Program-made: the position numbers and the translations under genes
Notes under the pieces: generated by a model
Seen by the model: the letters and a program-made list of their open reading frames with translations, nothing else
Database searches by the model: none
Told to the model about the DNA's origin: nothing
Origin: Pectobacterium araliae
Lineage (GTDB): Bacteria > Pseudomonadota > Gammaproteobacteria > Enterobacterales > Enterobacteriaceae
Assembly (NCBI RefSeq): GCF_037076465.1
Contig: NZ_AP028908.1
Span: 4,092,001 to 4,156,000, forward strand
DNA: 64,000 nt
Direction: 5' to 3'
In this document: positions 9,145 through 20,784 of the stretch, one piece after another
Layout of the letters: each line of letters starts with the position of its first letter
How positions within the stretch are numbered: the first letter of the stretch is position 1

Positions 9145-9996
9145 ATGTATGCCGCCATGAAAACCCTCATTGATGACGCGTATCAACAGCAGTATGCCGT
9201 GCTCGCCATCAACTGTTTCAATCTGGAAACTGCCCGTGCGGCCATTGCCGCCGCCGAGCAACAGCGTGCACCGCTGATCCTGAATGTGTACCAAGGTCAC
9301 AGCGCGCACTTTCCACCGCATCTCGCGGTGCCGTTGGTCAAAGCGCTGGCCGAACGGGCCACGGTTCCAGTGGCGCTCAGTCTGGATCACGGTACGGCAT
9401 TCAGCCTGATTGGGCAGGCGTTCCGTGCTGGTTTTACTGGACTGATGATCGATGCCTCCAGTCACCCGCTGGCGGAAAACATCCAGCGCACCCAGCAGGT
9501 GGTGACTATCGCTGCGACCGCAGGCGTTTGCGTGGAAGGTGAGCTTGGGCATATCGCCGATGCGCCCGTCTACGACATTGAGGATGCCACGGTGAAAATG
9601 ACGCAGGTGGAAGACGTCATTCCTTTCATCCGCCAAACCGGCATCGATCTGCTTGCCGTGTCGGTCGGCACCGCTCACGGTATTTATCCTGCCGGGGTGA
9701 CGCCACGGATTGATTTTGAGCATCTTGAAGCCCTGAATCAGGAATCCACCGTGCCGCTGGCACTCCACGGCGGTAGCGGTACTAAAGCCGACGACATTCG
9801 CCGCGTCAGCCGTCACGGCGTCGCCAAAATCAACGTCGGTGCGGCCGTCTTTGAAGCAGGAAAAACCGCGTTGCAGCAGACGCTGCATCAACATCCAACA
9901 ACAGAGCTGTCCGACCTGCTGGCGACGATGGAATCCGCCTGCCGCGACGTGGTCGTTGATTACCTCAGTTGGTCAGGTTCAGCCAACAAAGCCTGA
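9145..9996 (+). CDS. Class II ketose-bisphosphate aldolase (first copy)
   Basis: A 283-residue zinc-dependent aldolase of the fructose/tagatose-bisphosphate class (GatY/KbaY/FbaA superfamily), expected to cleave a ketose 1,6-bisphosphate to glyceraldehyde phosphate and dihydroxyacetone phosphate. The motifs SLDHGTA (catalytic Asp and zinc His), VEGELGHI, GTAHGIYP (zinc His) and LHGGSGT (zinc His, phosphate loop) are all present. AGGAG lies six bases before the ATG, and the start follows the EIIC stop by 11 bases. Fructose-, tagatose- and sorbose-type specificity cannot be told apart here. A second, divergent aldolase follows. Confidence 0.87.
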   Translation: MYAAMKTLIDDAYQQQYAVLAINCFNLETARAAIAAAEQQRAPLILNVYQGHSAHFPPHLAVPLVKALAERATVPVALSLDHGTAFSLIGQAFRAGFTGLMIDASSHPLAENIQRTQQVVTIAATAGVCVEGELGHIADAPVYDIEDATVKMTQVEDVIPFIRQTGIDLLAVSVGTAHGIYPAGVTPRIDFEHLEALNQESTVPLALHGGSGTKADDIRRVSRHGVAKINVGAAVFEAGKTALQQTLHQHPTTELSDLLATMESACRDVVVDYLSWSGSANKA

Positions 9997-10085
9997 CCGT
10001 TCGCCATTTACCGACTTTCACCATCAGTGGTCAGCCACTGGTACAGGAACGCTTTGCCCTTTATCCGACACAGGAGAGACATAAT

Positions 10086-10946
10086 ATGTTGATTTCAATG
10101 ACCGATATTCTTAAACCCACACGTGAACACCGCTTCGCTATCGGGGCATTTAACGTGGCCGATAGCTGCTTTATCCGCGCCGTGGTGGAAGAGGCCGAAA
10201 CAACAAATACCCCAGCCATTATCTCAATCCACCCAAGCGAGCTGGAATTCGTGACCGATGAGTTCTTCGCCTATGTGCGAGAAAGAACGCTGCGCAGTCC
10301 GGTGCCGTTTGTCATCCACCTCGATCATGGCGCGTCGATCGCACACGTTCTGCGAGCCATTCAATGCGGATTTACCTCCGTGATGATCGACGGTTCGCTG
10401 CTGCCTTATGAGGAAAACGTGGCGCTCACCACCGAAGTGGTAAAACTGGCACATGCCGTGGGCGTTTCCGTAGAGGGGGAATTAGGTACGATTGGTGATA
10501 CCGGCACCACGATAGAAGGTGGCGTCAGCAAGGTGATCTATACCGACCCCGAGCAGGCGGAAGATTTCGTCAATAGGACAGGGGTTGATACGTTAGCCGT
10601 CGCCATCGGCACCGCGCACGGTATCTATCCCAAAGACCTGAAGCCAGAACTGCAAATGCATATCCTGCGGGATATCTCACAGCGGGTGTCGATCCCGCTC
10701 GTCCTGCACGGGGGTTCCGCAAACCCGGACGCCGAAATTGCCGAAGCGGTAACGCTGGGCGTAGGCAAAATCAATATCTCCAGCGATATGAAATTCGCCT
10801 ATTTCCAAAAAGCACGGGAAATCCTCAGTCGTGAAACCTGGTGGGATCCGAATGCTATCTACCCAGAACCGATCAACGCAGCAAAAGCGGTCATTCGCTA
10901 CAAAATGGCACTTTTCGGCTCGACAGGAAAGGCCACTTTATATTGA
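10086..10946 (+). CDS. Class II ketose-bisphosphate aldolase (second copy)
   Basis: A 286-residue second aldolase of the same superfamily, but clearly divergent from the first (HLDHGAS, VEGELGTIGD, GTAHGIYP, LHGGSAN). All zinc and catalytic motifs are intact, so it is not a decayed copy. The C-terminus, AVIRYKMALFGSTGKA, resembles enzymes that carry an extended tail. AGGAGAG at 10072-10078 supports the ATG at 10086. An 89-base gap separates it from the first aldolase. Either one subunit is catalytic and the other modifies it, or the two act on different phosphorylated ketoses. Confidence 0.87.
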   Translation: MLISMTDILKPTREHRFAIGAFNVADSCFIRAVVEEAETTNTPAIISIHPSELEFVTDEFFAYVRERTLRSPVPFVIHLDHGASIAHVLRAIQCGFTSVMIDGSLLPYEENVALTTEVVKLAHAVGVSVEGELGTIGDTGTTIEGGVSKVIYTDPEQAEDFVNRTGVDTLAVAIGTAHGIYPKDLKPELQMHILRDISQRVSIPLVLHGGSANPDAEIAEAVTLGVGKINISSDMKFAYFQKAREILSRETWWDPNAIYPEPINAAKAVIRYKMALFGSTGKATLY

Positions 10947-10955
10947 TACGCAACT

Positions 10956-11059
10956 GCGTCAGGCAGGTATGTTCACTAAACTTGCCTGACGCCTCACTGC
11001 AAAAAAACAATATATTAATAATGGTAATTAATTTTGTTAAGGCTTGATTAAACAAGCCT
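10956..11059. other. Two stem-loops after the aldolase operon
   Basis: A 13-bp stem (GCGTCAGGCA.. / ..TGCCTGACGC, 10956-10992) and a 7-bp stem (AGGCTTG / CAAGCCT, 11040-11059) follow the second aldolase. Neither has a U-tract on the plus strand, so they look more like RNA-stabilising or REP-like hairpins than intrinsic terminators. Confidence 0.45.
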
Positions 11060-11091
11060 ATAAAACAAACATCCCCTATTTTTCAACCGCG

Positions 11092-11100
11092 TCTATACTT
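11092..11100 (+). promoter_or_regulatory. Sigma-S-like -10 element
   Basis: TCTATACTT followed by TAA closely matches the extended -10 of sigma-S promoters (KCTAYRCTTAA). No good -35 is seen. A start near 11106 would leave a 70-base leader before the ATG at 11176. Suggests stationary-phase or osmotic induction of the downstream membrane protein. Prediction only. Confidence 0.45.
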
Positions 11101-11175
11101 TAATCTTTCTAATTGAAAAATTTCCTGTGTCAGTCATCAACGACATGAAATAGTAGACAAAAAAGGGGATGTATT

Positions 11176-12219
11176 ATGAGCGCGACAACCGAACTGTACG
11201 AGTCAAAGAAGATTTCATGGGGCAGTATCATCGCCGGTGTTGTCACTGTATTAGCCGTTTCTCTTCTGCTTTCCACATTGGGCACAAGTCTTGGTCTGGC
11301 CATTGTCGATCCATTATCGGATGAACCTGTCAGCGGCGTTGGCACCACCGTTCTGGTGTGGTCATCGTTATCCATTATCATCAGTCTGGCTGCTGGCGCA
11401 TTCATTGCGGGGAGGCTGGCCGCGATTGATGGCGTCATTCACGGTTTTCTGGTGTGGGCGACCACGTTACTCGTTGCCGCCGTTCTGGGCGGAATTCTGA
11501 TTGGCGGAACGCTGAAAGCAACGGGGAACGCATTAGGTTCCATCGCTTCCGCGACTGGCAGCGCCCTATCCGGCGCAGGCTCTGTCGTGGGGGGCGGACT
11601 TCAGGGGTTGGGAAATTTTGGCTCGCAGGCATTCGATAGCATTGAGCTAGACTCGTCATTACAACCGGAAGACATCACTCAGGAAGTCTCCAACGCTCTG
11701 CGCAAAAGCGATATTGACTCCCTGCACCCGGACTATGTGAAACGTCAGTTGGAGGCTGCGAAAAAAGACATTAGTGCCGCAGTCAAGGCCATCGCCGTTA
11801 ACGGTGAAGATAGTGAAAAGGTGATTCAGGATCTCCTGGCTAAACTGAAAAAACGTGGGGAAGCATTAACTCAGGATGTCGATCGTGACAGCCTGACAAA
11901 AACGCTCGCGGATAACACCAGCCTGTCACAGGACGAGGTAAATCAAACGGTCGATAACCTGATTGCCGCAAAAAACAAAACCGCTGAGTTAGTGAATACC
12001 CGTTTGCAGGATGTCGAAGCCAGTATCGAGCAGGCAAAACAGCAGTATGAAGCGCTTAAACAGAAAGCGCGTGAGCAAGCCGCCGAAGCCGCCGCTGCGG
12101 GTGCGAAGGCTGGACTGTGGTCCTTCTTTGCGCTGTTAATTGGCGCCATCGTTAGCCTGTTTTCTGGCCTGTGGGGCGTCAAAACTAGCGCACGCTATCG
12201 CCATACAGCACAAGTGTAA
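11176..12219 (+). CDS. Membrane protein with long coiled coil, function unknown
   Basis: 347 residues, not assigned to a characterised family. Three hydrophobic segments lie near residues 16-45, 57-83 and 87-112. A glycine/alanine/serine-rich linker (about 113-160) follows, then a charged, helical, coiled-coil-like region (about 165-310) rich in K, E, Q and A, and a last membrane segment near 313-335. This would put the coiled coil on one side of the inner membrane between two anchors. It faintly recalls proteins annotated as PhnA-like in alphaproteobacteria, but I would not transfer that name. AAGGGGATG precedes the ATG. It is monocistronic: a terminator follows and a sigma-S-like -10 lies upstream. 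Confidence 0.75.
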   Translation: MSATTELYESKKISWGSIIAGVVTVLAVSLLLSTLGTSLGLAIVDPLSDEPVSGVGTTVLVWSSLSIIISLAAGAFIAGRLAAIDGVIHGFLVWATTLLVAAVLGGILIGGTLKATGNALGSIASATGSALSGAGSVVGGGLQGLGNFGSQAFDSIELDSSLQPEDITQEVSNALRKSDIDSLHPDYVKRQLEAAKKDISAAVKAIAVNGEDSEKVIQDLLAKLKKRGEALTQDVDRDSLTKTLADNTSLSQDEVNQTVDNLIAAKNKTAELVNTRLQDVEASIEQAKQQYEALKQKAREQAAEAAAAGAKAGLWSFFALLIGAIVSLFSGLWGVKTSARYRHTAQV

Positions 12220-12256
12220 GGATGAACGCCGTGTGATATCTTTTATCGCAAGGCAA

Positions 12257-12296
12257 TAAAAAAACGGCCACGAAGATAACCTCGTGGCCGTTTTTA
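12257..12296. terminator. Bidirectional terminator
   Basis: A 13-bp perfect stem (core ACGGCCACGA / TCGTGGCCGT) is flanked by A-runs on the left and T-runs on the right, so it can terminate both the convergent membrane-protein gene (plus) and parE (minus). Confidence 0.85.
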
Positions 12297-12314
12297 TCCG
12301 CATAAACCCAAGCG

Positions 12315-14246
<1,932 letters not shown>

Positions 14247-14294
14247 TTAACGAACCGCTTTCGGCGATTCGTTTTTCAATGCATATGCAGCGGT

Positions 14295-14876
14295 TCAGTC
14301 TGTCGTGAGCCCTAAAAAATTCACAATCGGTGTGAAAAAGTGCTCAAATCCAACAAAGGCATGGTTGCCTCCTGACTCCACAGTTTGACGGCAGGCCGTG
14401 TAATACGCGACTGCCTGACGATAGTCCAGAACCTCATCCCCCGTCTGCAACAGCAGCCAGAGCAAATCCGGCGATTCCAGTCGGTCAACCTGCATGACCT
14501 TCAGATCGTACACGTGCCGAGACTCTAGCACATATTGTTCGCCGGTGTAGGGGTTCTGGTATTCGCCCAGATGGTCCAGCAACAGTTCAAACGGCTTCAC
14601 TGCAGGATTCACCACCACGGCAGGCAGCATAAAACACTGGGATAGCCAGGTGGCATAATAACCACCGAGGGAAGAACCAACAATGCCCACCGGACGACCG
14701 GCACGCTCCATAATCAACGATTCCATCATCTCGGCGGCCTCCGTCGGATAAGGCGGAAGCTGGGGAATCACCATGTCAATTTCAGGATGCTGCTCTGCCA
14801 GCCACGTTTTCAGCGCCGTTGCTTTCGCCGACTGTGGCGTACTGTTGAAGCCATGAAGATAAAGAAGCGTAGGCAT
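14295..14876 (-). CDS. yqiA: Esterase YqiA
   Basis: A 193-residue alpha/beta-hydrolase of the UPF0227/YqiA family; the E. coli homologue hydrolyses palmitoyl-CoA and p-nitrophenyl esters in vitro. LYLHGFNS near the N-terminus forms the oxyanion region, GSSLGGYYA (about residue 70) holds the nucleophile serine, and GGNHAF near the C-terminus supplies the histidine. The ATG overlaps the cpdA stop by one base, implying translational coupling. Confidence 0.93.
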   Translation of the reverse strand: MPTLLYLHGFNSTPQSAKATALKTWLAEQHPEIDMVIPQLPPYPTEAAEMMESLIMERAGRPVGIVGSSLGGYYATWLSQCFMLPAVVVNPAVKPFELLLDHLGEYQNPYTGEQYVLESRHVYDLKVMQVDRLESPDLLWLLLQTGDEVLDYRQAVAYYTACRQTVESGGNHAFVGFEHFFTPIVNFLGLTTD

Positions 14877-15703
14877 TAGTAACCGTCCGAATCCATGTCA
14901 GGCAGGAATTCACTGCCCGACAGGCGATAGACTTCCGTTTCCAGACGGCCATCCGGCAGCAGATCCAAATAGCGCCATCCCGGTGCCACATCATCAATCG
15001 TGAAATTGGTACAGTGCGGTTTGAACTGCACACAGGTCGACGGCGTTGCCAGCAAACGGCGGCCATGCCAGTCAAAATCCATCTCCTGATGAATATGCCC
15101 ACACAGCACGGTGTTCACCTTCGGATAGCGATCCAGTACCGCAGACAGATTATGGGCGTTGCGCAAGCTGTGTTGATCGAGCCAGGTGCAGCCGGAAGGA
15201 TGTGGATGATGGTGCAACAGCAGTAACGTAAAGCGGTCGGGCTGACTTTTCAGGCTACGCTCTAACCATTCAAGCTGGTATTCACTCAATTCACCGTGCG
15301 GTACGCCAAACACCTGGCTGTCCAATAGGATGATCTGCCATTTGTCGCCCAGCAGCACATGCTTGGACGGCGCAATTCCGGCATCAGCCAGCGCATCGAC
15401 CATCGCAGGTTGGAAATCGTGGTTACCCGGAAGCCAGACGCAAGGGGCAGGGATCTGCGCAATCCCGCATGAGAAATGGTGATAGGCTTGCAGCGTATGA
15501 TCCTGCGCCAAATCGCCTGTCGCCACGATCAAATCAAACGCATCCTGCCGAGCCTTAATGGCATTCAGCACAGCGTGATAGCTACGATAGGTGTTAATAC
15601 CCAGCAAGGTTTCATGCTCGCCCGCAAAAAGATGGGTATCTGTTATTTGTAAAATCCTGACTCTGGCGCCACTCGCCACAGGCAGTGTCAACAGGCTTTC
15701 CAA
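14876..15703 (-). CDS. cpdA: 3',5'-cyclic-AMP phosphodiesterase CpdA
   Basis: Hydrolyses cAMP to AMP and so tunes CRP-dependent expression. It has 275 residues, as in E. coli. Metallophosphatase motifs are complete: [31 protein letters not shown] and LCGHIHQE, which bind the two metal ions. The start codon is TTG, supported by AAGGA eight bases upstream and by exact alignment of the ESLLTLP N-terminus. It overlaps yqiA by one base. Confidence 0.96.
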   Translation of the reverse strand: MESLLTLPVASGARVRILQITDTHLFAGEHETLLGINTYRSYHAVLNAIKARQDAFDLIVATGDLAQDHTLQAYHHFSCGIAQIPAPCVWLPGNHDFQPAMVDALADAGIAPSKHVLLGDKWQIILLDSQVFGVPHGELSEYQLEWLERSLKSQPDRFTLLLLHHHPHPSGCTWLDQHSLRNAHNLSAVLDRYPKVNTVLCGHIHQEMDFDWHGRRLLATPSTCVQFKPHCTNFTIDDVAPGWRYLDLLPDGRLETEVYRLSGSEFLPDMDSDGY

Positions 15704-15809
15704 ATGGTGTCCTTGGTTACGTAAATCTGTCTCAACCCGTCATCTTTCAAATCGCAGAGTACGTTGGTTTCCCTTGTAGCTCGACGGCCACTTTCCTGCG
15801 TGTTGAAAT

Positions 15810-16241
15810 CTATTGGGTATCAAAAACCGGTATCGACATCGAACCATACGCCAAACAATACTTTAGCCAATCAGCAAGAAACTGATTAATTTGATGCTTT
15901 TCGTCACGTTGATGTAACTTCTTATTAGGATAATCATAACGTGCTTTGAAGCGAAAGATCTGCTGGCTGGCACACACTTCCGCAACCAACGCATCATGAT
16001 ACAACCTAACGCTCATCATTGGCAGACTCCAATAGCTGACAGCAGGCGCCGTCTGCTTAATCTCAACTAATGACGTATAGCGAGTAGATTCAAGAATCGT
16101 CAATTGATAGACCGCATTATCAACGTGATAAACCGCGATTTCACCAACCTCATCAATTTTTGGCAGCAAACGCCGTAATTGCATGAAGTTAGTTTCACAT
16201 AGCCTCATCATGGCTGGGAAATCCGGTGTATAACGTTTCAT
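15810..16241 (-). CDS. yqiB: DUF1249 protein YqiB
   Basis: A 143-residue cytoplasmic protein of unknown function conserved in gammaproteobacteria. The sequence [16 protein letters not shown] and the C-terminal block [20 protein letters not shown] are nearly identical to E. coli YqiB. The ATG at 16241 lies four bases after the nudF stop; an in-frame TTG one codon earlier is less likely. Confidence 0.93.
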   Translation of the reverse strand: MKRYTPDFPAMMRLCETNFMQLRRLLPKIDEVGEIAVYHVDNAVYQLTILESTRYTSLVEIKQTAPAVSYWSLPMMSVRLYHDALVAEVCASQQIFRFKARYDYPNKKLHQRDEKHQINQFLADWLKYCLAYGSMSIPVFDTQ

Positions 16242-16245
16242 CAAT

Positions 16246-16878
16246 TCAATCCACCCACGTACGTTTCAGTTCTTCATGGTGCAACGCTAACCATTGCAAC
16301 GCAATGACAGAGGCCGCGTTATCAACGATGCCTTCCTCAACCCATTGATAACTTTGTTCTCGGCTCACCACATGCACGCGGATATCTTCATTCTCTTCCG
16401 CCAGACCGTGAATGCCTTTCGCCGTACGTGTATCCACTTCGCCCACCATCACAGCCAGACGTTCACTGGTACCGCCAGGGCTGGCAAGATAGTTGATTAT
16501 CGGTCGGCAGCGGCCAACCCTTAATCCTGCCTCTTCTTCCGCTTCACGTCGTGCCACCTCTTCGTGGCTTTCTCCTGGCTCAATCATGCCAGCCACCAGC
16601 TCAAACAGCCAGGGAGAGGCGCTGGTATCATAGGCAGCAATACGAATCTGTTCTATCAGTACCACTTCATCCCGCACCGGATCGTAAGGCAGCAGCACGA
16701 CGGCGTGGCCACGTTCCAAGATTTCACGGCTGACTTCACCACTCATACCACCATTAAACAGGCGGTGACGAAAACGGTAACGTTCCAGCGAAAAAAAACC
16801 GTCATACAGTTTTTCACGTGCAATAATTTCTACATCATCTTTGGTAAAAGTAACGGGGCCGGACACGGAAGACACCAT
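16246..16878 (-). CDS. nudF: ADP-ribose pyrophosphatase NudF
   Basis: A Nudix hydrolase that splits ADP-ribose to AMP and ribose 5-phosphate. The Nudix box [22 protein letters not shown] is present near residue 95 with its metal-binding glutamates. The ATG at 16878 (210 residues, E. coli 209) is chosen over an upstream start at 16965: AGGAGT lies just before it and the extra N-terminal residues have no counterpart in E. coli. It is first of the minus-strand run toward parE and divergent from tolC. Confidence 0.95.
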   Translation of the reverse strand: MVSSVSGPVTFTKDDVEIIAREKLYDGFFSLERYRFRHRLFNGGMSGEVSREILERGHAVVLLPYDPVRDEVVLIEQIRIAAYDTSASPWLFELVAGMIEPGESHEEVARREAEEEAGLRVGRCRPIINYLASPGGTSERLAVMVGEVDTRTAKGIHGLAEENEDIRVHVVSREQSYQWVEEGIVDNAASVIALQWLALHHEELKRTWVD

Positions 16879-17216
16879 AGCTGCACTCCTGTAACAAGTA
16901 TTAATGGAATCCGGTATTGTAGGGCGGAACCCACTGTCATTATACTCATCATTGTTTTTGAGCATTTATTAGGCGCGACGTCAGCGAAACCGAGGGTTAT
17001 ACCCACACACCGCATCACTTTTCGGTATCTTACTGAACAAAAAAACGTCGCACTGAATCACCCAAAGGGTCAATTTACCTGACCCTTCGGACGTATCGCG
17101 CTGAAAGATGGCACGTTCAGCTACCTTATCCTATTGGCAGATTCTGATAGAATCGACAATTATTCGTCTATAGACAGCGCTACCATAGCGAGATTGCTGC
17201 ACAACAAGGAATGCAA
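16879..17216. other. nudF-tolC divergent regulatory region
   Basis: About 340 bases without a gene. The right half holds the likely tolC promoter and a marbox-like site. The left half should hold the nudF promoter, which I cannot place with confidence. Confidence 0.6.
17108..17153 (+). promoter_or_regulatory. Probable tolC promoter with marbox-like site
   Basis: ATGGCACGTTCAGCTACC (17108-17125) fits the MarA/SoxS/Rob consensus AYnGCACnnWnnRYY. Downstream lies an extended -10, TGATAGAAT (17145-17153), without a good -35, as expected for an activator-dependent promoter. E. coli tolC is also controlled by MarA, SoxS and Rob. Confidence 0.5.
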
Positions 17217-18611
17217 ATGAAAAAATTGCTCCCTCTTCTTATTGGTCTGAGCCTGGGTGGTTTTAGCGCCATGAGTCAGGCGGAAAACCTGTTACAGGTC
17301 TACCAGCAGGCAAAAAGCACCAACCCAGATTTACGCAGCTCTGCGGCAACGCGTGACGCCGCATTTGAAAAAATCAACGAATCACGTAGCCCATTACTGC
17401 CGCAGTTAGGCTTAGGCGCTGACTATACCTACAACAAAGGCTACCGTGACAACAAAGGCGTTAACAGCGATGTTAAAGGTGCTTCACTGCAATTGACCCA
17501 GACGTTGTTCGACATGTCCAAATGGCGTGCGCTGACGTTGCAGGAAAAACAAGCCGGTATCGAAGACGTCACCTATCAGACTGCACAACAAAACCTGATG
17601 CTGAACACGGCGACTGCTTATTTCAACGTGCTGCGTGCGATTGACTCATTGTCCTACATCAATGCGCAGAAACGGGCAATTTATCGTCAGTTGGATCAAA
17701 CAACACAACGCTTCAACGTAGGTTTAGTGGCCATTACCGACGTTCAAAACGCTCGTGCACAATATGACAGCGTGTTAGCCAATGAAGTGTCGACGCGTAA
17801 TACGCTGGATAATGCGCTGGAATCACTACGTCAGATTACCGGCAATTTTTACCCGCAACTGGCTGGCCTGAATATCGAGCGTTTCTCTACTCAGAAACCG
17901 GAAGCCGTTAACAACCTGCTGAAGGAAGCTGAAAACCGCAACCTGAACCTGTTGTCTGCACGTTTGAGTCAGGATTTGGCACGCGAGCAGATTCGCTCCG
18001 CCGAAACAGGCTATATGCCGACGCTGGATCTCACGGCATCAACGGGCGTGAGCGATACCCGCTATTCGGGTTCAAAAACACAGAACAGTAACTCGTTTAA
18101 CGATTCAGACGCTGGGCAGCACAAAGTTGGGATCAACTTCACTCTGCCGCTTTACAGTGGTGGCGCAACTAACTCTCAGGTGAAGCAGGCGCAGCACAGC
18201 TATGTTAGCTCGAGTGAACTGCTGGAAAGCGCACACCGTTCTGTTATCCAGACGGTACGTTCATCGTTTAACAATATTTCTGCCTCCATCAGCAGTATCA
18301 ACGCTTACAAGCAGGCTGAAGTGTCTGCACAAAGCTCTCTGGATGCAATGGAAGCGGGTTATCAGGTAGGAACACGCACCATCGTTGACGTACTGGATGC
18401 CACCACCACGCTGTATAACGCCAAACAGCAACTCTCCAGCGCACGTTATGATTACCTGATCAATCAGTTAAACATCAAGTCCGCGCAGGGCACGCTGAGC
18501 GAAACCGATCTGCAAGCGCTGAATGGGTCACTGGGTCAACCGGTTTCAACCACGCCGGCTGTAACCGACAACACCGCTCCGCTGGCAACGACGGCCTCAG
18601 CGCAGCGTTAA
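17217..18611 (+). CDS. tolC: Outer-membrane efflux channel TolC
   Basis: Trimeric outer-membrane channel-tunnel that serves AcrAB-type pumps and type I secretion. A signal peptide (KKLLPLLIGLSLGGFSAMSQA) is followed by mature ENLLQVYQQA, as in E. coli. Two internally repeated outer-membrane-efflux domains follow (about residues 25-235 and 240-440); the C-terminal tail is rich in Thr, Ala and Ser. The ATG at 17217 is chosen over 17211 because AAGGA ends directly before the earlier ATG, leaving no spacing. A terminator follows and ygiB lies downstream, as in E. coli. Confidence 0.97.
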   Translation: MKKLLPLLIGLSLGGFSAMSQAENLLQVYQQAKSTNPDLRSSAATRDAAFEKINESRSPLLPQLGLGADYTYNKGYRDNKGVNSDVKGASLQLTQTLFDMSKWRALTLQEKQAGIEDVTYQTAQQNLMLNTATAYFNVLRAIDSLSYINAQKRAIYRQLDQTTQRFNVGLVAITDVQNARAQYDSVLANEVSTRNTLDNALESLRQITGNFYPQLAGLNIERFSTQKPEAVNNLLKEAENRNLNLLSARLSQDLAREQIRSAETGYMPTLDLTASTGVSDTRYSGSKTQNSNSFNDSDAGQHKVGINFTLPLYSGGATNSQVKQAQHSYVSSSELLESAHRSVIQTVRSSFNNISASISSINAYKQAEVSAQSSLDAMEAGYQVGTRTIVDVLDATTTLYNAKQQLSSARYDYLINQLNIKSAQGTLSETDLQALNGSLGQPVSTTPAVTDNTAPLATTASAQR

Positions 18612-18640
18612 TCCGTAGCAGCTGTAACCCATACCCGTAC

Positions 18641-18667
18641 CGGGGGGACCACCGTTCCCCCTTTTTC
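18641..18667 (+). terminator. tolC terminator
   Basis: GGGGGA / TCCCCC stem with a 7-base loop followed by TTTTT, 30 bases after the tolC stop codon. Confidence 0.75.
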
Positions 18668-18888
18668 ATGCCTACGCGTTCCCCACAGAAGAATGTGACT
18701 GCACCAGAATGCTGACTGTCACGTTCGCTATAAAGCGAAACGTCGCACAACAGATTGTATAACAACGTAAAGAGTCCGCTCGTTGCGGCCATTAGTACCA
18801 TTGGCGCTTTAAATTCAGGCAACGTTCCCCTATCCTTAGCGACACATATTTGTCATTAACCATGACACGTTGCTCTGGGATAAACACA

Positions 18889-19557
18889 ATGAAACGTACA
18901 AAAAATATTAATCAGGAAACGTTCCGCAAGGAATGGCGAACGTACCGTCTGGCGCCCGTTGCCTTAGCCGTCAGCGCTGTATTTTTCCTCGCGGGCTGCG
19001 AACAAACCGATGAAACCGTCTCCCTCTACCAGAATGCAGATGACTGTTCGTCAGCTAACCCGTCCATGGCTGCCCAATGCACCACTGCATACAACAATGC
19101 GTTAAAAGAAGCGGAAAAAACGGCACCAAAATACGCGACAAAAGAAGATTGCGTCGCGGAATTCGGCGAAGCACAGTGTACCCAAGCCCCTGCACAGGCA
19201 GGTATGGCAGCAGAATCACAACAGGGCGGTGGTATGTCCTGGATGCCGTTGATGGCTGGCTATATGATGGGCCGTATGATGAGTGGCGGAGCGGGTTTCA
19301 CACAGCAACCGTTGTTCAGTTCAAAATCCCCCACCAGCCCAGCTAACGGCAAATTCGTTGATGCTGCTGGCAAAAACTACGGCAACGCAACGACAGGCCG
19401 TAGCATGACCGTGCCTAAAACGGCACTGGCACCGAAACCTGCAACGACATCCACCATCACGCGTGGTGGCTTCGGTGAAACCGTCGCCAAGCAAACCAGC
19501 ATGCAGCGTAGCAGCGCCAGTTCAAACTCCAGCTCTTCCCGTAGCATGGGTGGCTGA
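18889..19557 (+). CDS. ygiB: DUF1190 lipoprotein-like protein YgiB
   Basis: A 222-residue protein of the YgiB family (E. coli 223), function unknown. After a basic N-terminus a hydrophobic stretch ends in FFLAGCEQ, a lipobox-like motif. The C-terminal third is rich in Ser, Thr and Gly, and several cysteines are conserved ([24 protein letters not shown]). The ATG at 18889 aligns with the E. coli start; a frame open further upstream has no family support. It precedes ygiC by 11 bases, and the tolC-ygiB-ygiC order is shared with E. coli. Confidence 0.92.
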   Translation: MKRTKNINQETFRKEWRTYRLAPVALAVSAVFFLAGCEQTDETVSLYQNADDCSSANPSMAAQCTTAYNNALKEAEKTAPKYATKEDCVAEFGEAQCTQAPAQAGMAAESQQGGGMSWMPLMAGYMMGRMMSGGAGFTQQPLFSSKSPTSPANGKFVDAAGKNYGNATTGRSMTVPKTALAPKPATTSTITRGGFGETVAKQTSMQRSSASSNSSSSRSMGG

Positions 19558-19568
19558 GGACGTATCGA

Positions 19569-20729
19569 ATGAAGCGGATAGACATTACAGCACGTCCTGA
19601 CTGGCAGGAAAAAGCGACCGAGTTTGGTTTTCGTTTTCACACCATGTACGGCGAACCCTACTGGAGCGAAGAAGCCTACTACCAGTTCACACTTGCTCAG
19701 ATTGAAGAGCTGGAAGAAACGACGGCAGAACTGCACCAGATGTGTTTGCAGGTGGTGGAAAAAGTCATTAACAGCGATGCGCTACTCACCAAATTCCGTA
19801 TTCCCAAACACACCTGGGAATTCGTCAGACATTCATGGCATACCCAGCAGCCTTCGCTGTACTCACGTCTTGATTTGGCCTATGACGGTAAATCCCCAGC
19901 CAAGTTGTTGGAAAACAATGCCGATACGCCGACGTCGCTGTACGAAGCCGCTTTTTTCCAATGGCTCTGGCTGGAAGATCAAATCAATGCCGGGAAGTTG
20001 CCGCAGAATGCTGACCAGTACAACAGCATTCAGGAAAAGCTGATTGAACGCTTTGAGGAGTTGAAGCTGAATCACGGCTTTGGCTTGCTGCACGTCGCTT
20101 GCTGTCAGGATACGGAAGAAGATCGCGGTACGGTGCAATATCTTCAAGACTGCGCGCTGGAAGCCGGTCTGCCGAGTGAATTTCTGTACATTGAAGAAAT
20201 CGGCCTCGGTGAGAAAGGTCAATTTACCGATCCCGAAAATCAGGTAATTAGTAACCTGTTCAAGCTGTATCCGTGGGAATTCATGCTGCGCGAAATGTTT
20301 TCCACCAAGCTGGAAGATGCAGGCGTACGCTGGCTAGAGCCTGCCTGGAAAAGCATCATCTCCAATAAAGCGCTACTGCCGATGCTGTGGGAAATGTTCC
20401 CCAATCACCCCAATCTGCTTCCCGCCTACTTTGCTGAAGATGAACACCCCGAACTGGGCAGCTACGTCATCAAGCCGCTGTTTTCGCGTGAAGGGGCGAA
20501 CATCCAAATCATCGAAAACGGGAAAGAGATAGCATCAGCCGAGGGGCCTTACGGTGAAGAAGGGATGATCGTCCAGCAGTACCATCAACTGCCAAAATTC
20601 GGCGACAGCTACACGTTGATTGGTAGCTGGCTGGTGAACGATCAGCCCTGCGGTATCGGCGTACGTGAAGATCGCGCCCTGATCACGCAAGATCTCTCGC
20701 GCTTCTATCCGCACACTATTTTGGATTAA
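19569..20729 (+). CDS. ygiC: Glutathionylspermidine-synthase-like ATP-grasp protein YgiC
   Basis: 386 residues, matching the length of E. coli YgiC. The family is related to the synthetase domain of glutathionylspermidine synthase; E. coli YgiC has not been shown to make that product. The ATP-grasp segment is visible as [15 protein letters not shown] near residue 300 and the C-terminal [22 protein letters not shown] lies before the ATG, and the gene is close behind ygiB, so the two are probably co-transcribed and may act together at the envelope. Confidence 0.93.
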   Translation: MKRIDITARPDWQEKATEFGFRFHTMYGEPYWSEEAYYQFTLAQIEELEETTAELHQMCLQVVEKVINSDALLTKFRIPKHTWEFVRHSWHTQQPSLYSRLDLAYDGKSPAKLLENNADTPTSLYEAAFFQWLWLEDQINAGKLPQNADQYNSIQEKLIERFEELKLNHGFGLLHVACCQDTEEDRGTVQYLQDCALEAGLPSEFLYIEEIGLGEKGQFTDPENQVISNLFKLYPWEFMLREMFSTKLEDAGVRWLEPAWKSIISNKALLPMLWEMFPNHPNLLPAYFAEDEHPELGSYVIKPLFSREGANIQIIENGKEIASAEGPYGEEGMIVQQYHQLPKFGDSYTLIGSWLVNDQPCGIGVREDRALITQDLSRFYPHTILD

Positions 20730-20746
20730 GTAGCAAATTAACAGTC

Positions 20747-20774
20747 AAGGCACGGTGATAACCGTGCCTTTTTC
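20747..20774 (+). terminator. ygiC terminator
   Basis: Perfect 10-bp stem AAGGCACGGT / ACCGTGCCTT with a 4-base loop and a following T-run; lies between convergent ygiC and ygiD. Confidence 0.85.
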
Positions 20775-20784
20775 ATATGAACGC

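Noticed and set aside
8755..9894. A 379-codon minus-strand frame across EIIC and the first aldolase
   Set aside because: Lies antisense over two clear genes with intact motifs; composition is that of reversed coding sequence.
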